Shown here: piece by piece, positions 58,750-64,000 of the stretch
Layout: each line of letters opens with the position of its first letter
How positions within the stretch are numbered: position 1 is the first letter of the stretch
Assembly (NCBI RefSeq): GCF_014198245.1
Contig: NZ_JACIHE010000002.1
Span: 186,001 to 250,000, forward strand
Reading direction: 5' to 3'
DNA from: Bradyrhizobium sp. cir1
Lineage (GTDB): Bacteria; Pseudomonadota; Alphaproteobacteria; Rhizobiales; Xanthobacteraceae
DNA: 64,000 nucleotides
Notes under the pieces: model-generated
The model's input: only the letters and a program-made list of their open reading frames with translations
What the model was told of the DNA's origin: nothing
Databases searched by the model: none
Translations under genes and position numbers: made by a program

Positions 58750-59174
58750 CCCGCGTTGGCCTTCAACCCCGCCGCCTGGATGCCCGCCACCGCACAGGCC
58801 TCGTCATTGTCGGAGGTGTCGCCGGAGACGCCGACGGCACCGAGCAGCGTGCTGCCGTCCATGATCAGCACGCCGCCGGGGACCGGCACCAGCGCGCCCT
58901 TGGCAATGGTGTTCACGGCGTCGACGAAATAGGCCTGCTCCTGCGCGCGCTGGAACAGGGCGCGCGAGCCCATGCCCATCGCGAGGGCGCCATAGGCCTT
59001 GCCGTGCGCGATCTCGGCGCGCATCAGGCTGGTGCCGTCCTGCGCCGCCGCGAGCTTGAGCACGCCGCGGGCATCGAGAATGGTCACGACCAGCGGCTTC
59101 AGCTTCAGCTCGCCAGCCTTCGCGAAAGCGGCGTCGAGGATCTTGCGGGCGATGTCGAGCGAGAGGTCAGCCAT
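58746..59174 (-). CDS. GlcG/HbpS-like protein (DUF336)
   Basis: A 142-residue haem-degrading/GlcG-family protein: LSLDIARKILDAAFAKAGEL, PLVVTILDARGVLKLAAAQD, AHGKAYGALAMGMGSRALF and PVPGGVLIMDGSTLLGAVGV. The family includes haem-binding HbpS and the GlcG protein of glycolate operons. It overlaps the FAD/Fe-S dehydrogenase by eight bases, so the two are co-translated, matching the glc-like context. No signal peptide. Confidence 0.85.
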   Translation of the reverse strand: MADLSLDIARKILDAAFAKAGELKLKPLVVTILDARGVLKLAAAQDGTSLMRAEIAHGKAYGALAMGMGSRALFQRAQEQAYFVDAVNTIAKGALVPVPGGVLIMDGSTLLGAVGVSGDTSDNDEACAVAGIQAAGLKANAG

Positions 59175-62142
59175 GGCTGGTTTCCTTTGCAGCTTGAGAG
59201 GTGGAATGGGTTTCGGAGTGATCGAGGCTCATCGCCAGCACGCGCGCGACGTGAAGCGCCTCGCGCTTCGTGCCGTCGTGGATCTGGTGGCGGCAGGAGG
59301 TGCCGTCGGCGACGACCAGCGTATTTGGATCCGCGCGCCGCACGGCGGGCAGCAGCGACAGCTCGGCCATCTCGATCGAGGCATCGTACGTGTCCGCGCC
59401 ATAGCCGAAGGCGCCGGCCATGCCGCAGCAACTGGACTCGATGGTCTCGACCTTCAGGCCGGGGACGAGGCGCAGCACCTGCTCGACCGGCTTGAAGGCG
59501 CCGAAGGATTTTTGATGGCAATGGCCGTGCACCACGGTCTTGTCGGCCACCGCGCCGAGCGGCAGTTGCAGCCGTCCGGCCTCGGCCTCGCGCACCAAGA
59601 ATTCCTCGAAGGTCAGCGCATGGGCGCCGACGGCCTTGGCGTCGTTGTCCTTGCGCAGCGAGGAAAGCTCGTCGCGCAGCGTCAGCAGGCAGCTCGGCTC
59701 GAGGCCGACGATCGGCACGCCGCGCGCGGCGAAAGGCGCGAAGGCGGCCACGAGACGGTCGAGCTCGGCTTTGGCTTCGTCGACGAGGCCAGCCGAGAGG
59801 AAGGTTCGGCCGCAGCACAGCGGCCGGTTACCGCTCACAGGCTTCGGCATGTGCACGCGATAGCCGCCAGCCGTGAGCACGCGCAGCGCAGCGTCGAGGT
59901 TCTCGCGCTCATAGATGCGATTGAAAGTATCAGTGAAGAGCACGACCTCGCGGCCGCTCTCCGGGCCGACTCTGTCAGCTGGCGGCACGAACACGTCGCT
60001 GCGGAAGGCGGGCAGGGCGCGACGCGCGCTGATGCCGGCAAACCGCTCGAACAGCTTTCGCAACAGCGGGCTGTGGTTGCGCAAATTCGCGATTGGCGCG
60101 AAGCGCGACGCAAGGCCGGCATAGTGCGGCAGGTAGCCGACCAGGCGGTCGCGGAAGCTCAGGCCGTGGCTGGCAGCGCGCGCGGCCAGCACCTCGATCT
60201 TCATCTTGGCCATGTCGACGCCGGTCGGGCATTCGTGGCGGCAGGCCTTGCAGGAGACGCAGAGTTTCAGGGTCTCCATCATCTCGTCGGAGGACAGCGC
60301 ATCGGGGCCGAGCTGGCCGGAGATCGCAAGGCGCAGCGTGTTGGCGCGGCCGCGCGTGACGTCCTTCTCGTTGCGCGTCGCGCGATAGGACGGGCACATC
60401 ACGCCGCCTTCGAGCTTGCGGCAGGCGCCGTTGTTGTTGCACATCTCGACCGCGCCCTGGAACCCGCCGCCGGCGCCGGGATAAGCCGACCAGTCGAGCT
60501 TCGTCTTCAGCTCGTTGACGCGATAGTCGGGCTTGAAGCGGAACAGCGAACGATCGTCCATTTTGGGCGCGTCGATGATCTTGCCGGGATTGAGGACGCC
60601 ATTGGGATCGAAGCGCTGCTTGACCTCTTTGAAGTCGGCAACGAGGCGCTCGCCGAACATGGTTTCGTGGAATTCGGAACGCACCAGGCCGTCGCCATGC
60701 TCGCCGGAATGCGAGCCCTTGTACTCGCGCACCAGCGCGAAGGCCTCTTCGGCGATGGCCCGCATCGCCTTGACGTCCTTCTCCAGCTTCAGGTTCAGCA
60801 CCGGGCGCACATGCAGGCAGCCCTCTGAGGCGTGCGCGTACATCGTGCCGCTGGTGCCGTGCTTGGCGAAGACTTCGTTCAGCCGCGCGGTGTAGTCGGC
60901 GAGATGCGGCAGCGGCACGGCGCAGTCCTCGACGAAGGAAACCGGCTTGCCCTCCTGCTTCATCGACATCATGACGTTGAGGCCGGCGGCGCGGAAATCG
61001 GCGATGCCGCTCTGCAGTGCGGGTTCGGTGATCTCCACCACGCCGCCCCATTTGCGCGTGTCGTTATTCCAGCCGAAGCCGAGATCGCCCATCAGCTCGC
61101 CGAGCTGCTTGAGACGGACGAGATTGTCGGCCTGGTCCTCCTCAGCAAACTCGACCACCAGCACCGCATCCGGATCGCCCTTGATCGCCGCGGAGATGAT
61201 CGGGCGGAACATCGCGATGTCGCGGCCGAGCGCGATCATGGTGCGGTCGACCAGTTCGACAGCGATCGGCTTGAGCTTGACGAGGTGCTGGGCCGCGTCC
61301 ATCGCCTCGTAGAAACTGCCGAAATGGCAGACGCCGAGCGCCTTGTTGCGGATGACCGGCCAGAGCTTCAGCTCGACCTTGGTGGTGAAGGCGAGCGTGC
61401 CTTCCGAGCCGACCAGCAGATGCGCCATGTTGTTCGGTGCGTTGCGCGGCACCAGCGCATCGAGATTGTAGCCGCCGACGCGGCGCTGCACCTTTGGGAA
61501 GCGCGCGGCGATCTCGTCGGCCTCGCGCGTGCCGAGATCGAGCATGTCGCGGAACAGGGCGCGGGTGGCGTCGCTGGCCTCGAGGTCGGAGAGATCGCGC
61601 GAGACCTCGCCGAAGCGGCCCAGCGTACCGTCGGCGAGCGAGGCCTCCATCGACAGCGTGTTGTCGCGCATGGTGCCGTAGCGAAGCGAGCGGCCGCCGC
61701 AGGAATTGTTGCCGGCCATGCCGCCGATGGTGGCGCGGGAGGCGGTGGAGACGTCGACCGGAAACCACAGGCCGTGCTTTTTCAGCTGGCGGTTGAGGTC
61801 GTCGAGCACGATGCCGGGCTCGATCACGCAGGTGCGGCCTTCGACGTCGACCGACAGGATGCGGTTCAGGTGCTTGGAGAGATCGACCACCAGGCCGTCA
61901 TTGACGGTCTGGCCGCATTGCGAGGTGCCGCCACCGCGCGGGGTGACCTTCAGTCCCTCGTCGCGGGCGATCGCCAAGGCCCTCAGGGCCTCGTCCATGG
62001 TTTTCGGGACCACCACGCCGGCCGGCATGATCTGGTAGAACGAGGCGTCGGTGGCGTAGCGGCCGCGGCTGAAGTCATCGAACAGGACGTCGCCGGTCAA
62101 TTCCGACCGCAGGCGCCGTTCGAGCGAGGAGGCGTTTGTCAT
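59167..62142 (-). CDS. FAD- and Fe-S-containing D-2-hydroxyacid dehydrogenase (GlcD-GlcF fusion, YdiJ-like)
   Basis: A 991-residue fusion. The FAD_binding_4 domain comes first (PRGGGTSQCGQTVNDGLVVD), then the FAD-oxidase C domain (residues about 260-520), a ferredoxin-type domain with CVSCKACRHECPTGVD, and a C-terminal part with two CCG-type cysteine clusters (LCCGRTFLSAGL and SSCCGMAGAFGYG). The layout is that of E. coli YdiJ, a D-2-hydroxyglutarate dehydrogenase, and of D-lactate/glycolate oxidising relatives; electrons go to quinone or another acceptor at the membrane. The GlcG-like partner and divergent aminotransferase point to glycolate, glycerate or related hydroxyacids. Confidence 0.9.
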   Translation of the reverse strand: MTNASSLERRLRSELTGDVLFDDFSRGRYATDASFYQIMPAGVVVPKTMDEALRALAIARDEGLKVTPRGGGTSQCGQTVNDGLVVDLSKHLNRILSVDVEGRTCVIEPGIVLDDLNRQLKKHGLWFPVDVSTASRATIGGMAGNNSCGGRSLRYGTMRDNTLSMEASLADGTLGRFGEVSRDLSDLEASDATRALFRDMLDLGTREADEIAARFPKVQRRVGGYNLDALVPRNAPNNMAHLLVGSEGTLAFTTKVELKLWPVIRNKALGVCHFGSFYEAMDAAQHLVKLKPIAVELVDRTMIALGRDIAMFRPIISAAIKGDPDAVLVVEFAEEDQADNLVRLKQLGELMGDLGFGWNNDTRKWGGVVEITEPALQSGIADFRAAGLNVMMSMKQEGKPVSFVEDCAVPLPHLADYTARLNEVFAKHGTSGTMYAHASEGCLHVRPVLNLKLEKDVKAMRAIAEEAFALVREYKGSHSGEHGDGLVRSEFHETMFGERLVADFKEVKQRFDPNGVLNPGKIIDAPKMDDRSLFRFKPDYRVNELKTKLDWSAYPGAGGGFQGAVEMCNNNGACRKLEGGVMCPSYRATRNEKDVTRGRANTLRLAISGQLGPDALSSDEMMETLKLCVSCKACRHECPTGVDMAKMKIEVLAARAASHGLSFRDRLVGYLPHYAGLASRFAPIANLRNHSPLLRKLFERFAGISARRALPAFRSDVFVPPADRVGPESGREVVLFTDTFNRIYERENLDAALRVLTAGGYRVHMPKPVSGNRPLCCGRTFLSAGLVDEAKAELDRLVAAFAPFAARGVPIVGLEPSCLLTLRDELSSLRKDNDAKAVGAHALTFEEFLVREAEAGRLQLPLGAVADKTVVHGHCHQKSFGAFKPVEQVLRLVPGLKVETIESSCCGMAGAFGYGADTYDASIEMAELSLLPAVRRADPNTLVVADGTSCRHQIHDGTKREALHVARVLAMSLDHSETHSTSQAAKETSHG

Positions 62143-62244
62143 CCCTGATCCCGGACTGCCTCAGCGAGGCTCAGCCTTGCTGAGTTATTCATTATTGTTC
62201 CTGACCGATTATATTATGAATTCAAAATGAGCAAGCCGGCCGCC

Positions 62245-62994
62245 TCAGGCGGAGGCTGGCGCGTCCTCTTGGGGCTCGGTCAGATGCTCGATCGCCGCCG
62301 TCCGCTTGTTGCGCAGGTGCTGGAACAGGATGTCGCTGAGTTCGCTGCCGGCGCGGCGGCGCAGCGCATCGAGGATGGACTCGTGCTCGCGCATCGCTTC
62401 CGCCCAGCGCTGCCGCTTGCGGGCGAAATTGGCGGAGTAGCGGACGCGGCGGATCCGTCCGGCAAAGTTGGCGTAGGCGATCTTCAGCGTCTCGTTGCGC
62501 GCGGCCGCGACGATGCTCTCGTGGATGCGCTGGTTGGTCTGGAAATAGCCGTGCATATCGCGGTGCAGATAATGGCCGTACATCTCGTAGTGCAGCTGCT
62601 CGATCGCGGTGATTTCCGCATCCGTAATGGCCTCGCAGGCGAGGCGCCCGGCCAGACTTTCCAGTCCCGCCATCACGTCGAACAGTTCTTCGAGATCGCG
62701 CTGGCTGAGCTGGCGCACGCGTGCGCCGCGGTTGGGCAATAGCTCGATCAGACCCTCGGCGGCGAGCACCTTCAGGGCCTCGCGCAAGGGCGTACGGGAG
62801 ATGCCGAGCATCTCGCAGAGCCGCCGCTCGGGAACGCGGGCTCCTTCCGGAATGTTGCCTTCGACCACGTAGTCGCGCAGCCGCAGCAGGATCTCGCCGT
62901 GAAGCGAGGCCTCGTGACGGTTTTCCTGGCGGTCGCCGCCATTGCCGGCGGGCGGGGTGATCGGAACCCCGGTGTCGGGAATCGTGGATTTCAT
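62245..62994 (-). CDS. GntR-family regulator, FCD domain
   Basis: A 249-residue regulator. The winged helix shows LHGEILLRLRDYVVEGNIPE, GARVPERRLCEMLGISRTPL and REALKVLAAEGLIEL; the FCD domain follows with LFDVMAGLESLAGRLA, NQRIHESIVAAARNETL and REHESILDALRRR. I chose ATG 62994; the open frame extends to 63129 but would cover the promoter and its palindrome. It is upstream of the dehydrogenase on the same strand and divergent from the aminotransferase, so it probably controls both directions. Confidence 0.88.
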   Translation of the reverse strand: MKSTIPDTGVPITPPAGNGGDRQENRHEASLHGEILLRLRDYVVEGNIPEGARVPERRLCEMLGISRTPLREALKVLAAEGLIELLPNRGARVRQLSQRDLEELFDVMAGLESLAGRLACEAITDAEITAIEQLHYEMYGHYLHRDMHGYFQTNQRIHESIVAAARNETLKIAYANFAGRIRRVRYSANFARKRQRWAEAMREHESILDALRRRAGSELSDILFQHLRNKRTAAIEHLTEPQEDAPASA

Positions 62995-63037
62995 TTGCAG
63001 CACAGTAGTTTGCTCGTTTGGTCGCGTCGACGTCCAC

Positions 63038-63059
63038 AATCGAATACCAAATTTCGATT
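63038..63059. promoter_or_regulatory. Inverted repeat, probable GntR operator
   Basis: AATCGAA and TTCGATT are perfect seven-base arms around an eight-base spacer, in the promoter shared by the GntR gene and the serine-glyoxylate aminotransferase. It lies 44 bases from the regulator start and 69 from the aminotransferase start. Confidence 0.5.
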
Positions 63060-63127
63060 GAAAGGACAAAGAATGAATGCAAAATAGCCAACAGAGCCGG
63101 CCATAACCCGCCGATAGGGAGGTTTTC

Positions 63128-64000
63128 ATGCACCAGGGACGTCATTTCCTTCAGATTCCGGGCCCGAGCCCGGTCCCCGAGCGCGTCCTGCGCGCCATGG
63201 ACATGCCTGTCATCGACCACCGCAGCGCGGAGTTCGGCGAGCTCGGCCGCACCGTGCTCGAAGGCAGCCAGAAGATCTTCCAGACCAAAGGCCCGGTCAT
63301 CATCTTCCCCTCGTCGGGGACCGGCGCCTGGGAGGCCGCGATCGTCAACACGCTGTCGCCGGGCGACAAGGTGCTGATGGTCGAGACCGGCCATTTCGCC
63401 ACCCTGTGGCGGCAGATGGCCGGCCGCTTCGGCATCGAGGTCGATTTCGTTCCGGGCGACTGGCGCCGCGGCGCCGATCCTGCGGTGATCGAGGCCAAGC
63501 TCACCGAGGACAAGGCGCGCACGATCAAGGCCGTCATGGTCGTGCATAACGAGACCTCGACCGGCGCGACCAGCCGTATCGCCGAGATCCGTGCTGCGAT
63601 CGACCGCACGGGCCACCCCGCACTGCTGATGGTCGACACCATCTCCTCGCTCGGCTCGGTCGACTACCGCCACGACGAGTGGAAGGTCGACGTCAGCGTC
63701 AGTTGCTCGCAGAAGGGTTTCATGCTGCCGCCCGGTCTCGGCTTCAACGCGATCTCGGAGAAGGCGCTGGCTGCGTCCAAGACCAACAAGATGCCGCGCT
63801 CCTATTTCGACTGGGAGGAGATGCTCAAGCCCAACGCCAAGGGTTTCTTCCCCTACACGCCGGCCACCAACCTGCTCTACGGCCTGCGCGAGGCGATCGC
63901 GATGCTGCTCGAGGAGGGGCTCGCCAACGTGTTCGCCAGGCATCAGCGGCTCGCCGCCGCGACGCGCGCCGCCGTCAATCATTGGGGGCTCGAAGTGCTC
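63128..64000 (+). CDS. sgaA: Serine-glyoxylate aminotransferase, N-terminal part (runs off right edge)
   Basis: 291 codons of a class V PLP aminotransferase: GRHFLQIPGPSPVPERVLRA, DHRSAEFGELG, FPSSGTGAWEAAIVNTLSPG, MVDTISSLGSVDYRHDEWKV (PLP Asp) and SCSQKGFMLPPGL with the PLP Lys. This is the serine:glyoxylate (SgaA/Agt) group, which makes hydroxypyruvate and glycine in the serine and photorespiratory cycles. GATAGGGAGG precedes the ATG. The last quarter or so of the protein lies beyond the window. Confidence 0.9.
   Translation, partial: MHQGRHFLQIPGPSPVPERVLRAMDMPVIDHRSAEFGELGRTVLEGSQKIFQTKGPVIIFPSSGTGAWEAAIVNTLSPGDKVLMVETGHFATLWRQMAGRFGIEVDFVPGDWRRGADPAVIEAKLTEDKARTIKAVMVVHNETSTGATSRIAEIRAAIDRTGHPALLMVDTISSLGSVDYRHDEWKVDVSVSCSQKGFMLPPGLGFNAISEKALAASKTNKMPRSYFDWEEMLKPNAKGFFPYTPATNLLYGLREAIAMLLEEGLANVFARHQRLAAATRAAVNHWGLEVL

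Noticed and set aside
58999..62148. Forward frames of 609 and 438 codons opposite the FAD/Fe-S dehydrogenase
   Set aside because: The reverse strand encodes a complete 991-residue enzyme with Fe-S motifs; the forward frames are repetitive Ala/Arg/His-rich shadows.
1..64000. CRISPR arrays, rRNA, complete tRNA genes, prophage, replication origin or toxin-antitoxin pairs
   Set aside because: I found no spaced direct repeats, no rRNA-like stretches, no full cloverleaf and no phage structural or replication genes.

Overview
The window looks like a chromosomal accessory region of a GC-rich alphaproteobacterium, most likely Bradyrhizobium or a close relative. This is inferred from the gene families alone: many GntR/FCD regulators, several branched-chain-type ABC binding proteins, the serine-glyoxylate aminotransferase next to a GlcD/GlcF-like FAD/Fe-S dehydrogenase, and the codon usage. 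Almost everything concerns uptake, breakdown and detoxification of aromatic or quinone-like compounds. There are no rRNA genes, complete tRNAs or CRISPR arrays.

Layout. 1-11400: an SMP-30 lactonase cut by the left edge, two GntR/FCD regulators, an orphan binding protein, and a tight operon of a thiamine-diphosphate lyase, a VOC protein, two SDRs, an aldehyde dehydrogenase, a ketopantoate-reductase-like protein and an FAD monooxygenase. I cannot assign this operon to a known pathway. 11600-18500: two tandem AraC regulators, then an operon of FMN reductase, MFS transporter, acyl-CoA-dehydrogenase-like flavin monooxygenase, alpha/beta hydrolase and DUF1330 protein. 18680-29950: a binding protein, a third AraC paralogue, a hydroxyquinol route (maleylacetate reductase, hydroxyquinol 1,2-dioxygenase, FAD phenol hydroxylase) and a complete five-gene ABC importer. 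The promoters at 13.5 kb and 21.1 kb carry the same repeat, so the three AraC proteins probably control both blocks.

30-45.5 kb is a graveyard and junction zone. Intact islands are DoxX-DsrE-TlpA with a LysR, cytochrome b561 with a LysR, catR-catB-catC with an MFS transporter, an LLM oxidoreductase with DoxX and a LysR, and azoR. Between them lie at least eleven broken genes, readable only by joining frames: DusA, amidohydrolase, IS630 transposase, alpha/beta hydrolase, CobW, DctP, a membrane protein, YVTN propeller, glutathionyl-hydroquinone reductase, pirin, LLM oxidoreductase and an FAD hydroxylase tail. The DoxX, hydroquinone reductase, LysR, pirin and AzoR set resembles the quinone-response locus of enterobacteria (yqjFG-yhaJ-yhaK). 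Here two members have decayed, while an operator of form CCATC-N9-GATGG is kept at both the LysR and the azoR promoter.

45.6-56.1 kb holds a Tat-exported FAA hydrolase, a binding protein with a divergent GntR, a TonB siderophore receptor, and a TetR-controlled EmrAB-type efflux pair. 56.5-58.4 kb is a group II intron whose reverse transcriptase has YADV in place of YADD. A tRNA 3'-end fragment follows at 58.65 kb. 58.7-64 kb looks like ordinary core genome: a GlcG-like protein, the FAD/Fe-S dehydrogenase, a GntR regulator, and a divergent serine-glyoxylate aminotransferase cut by the right edge.
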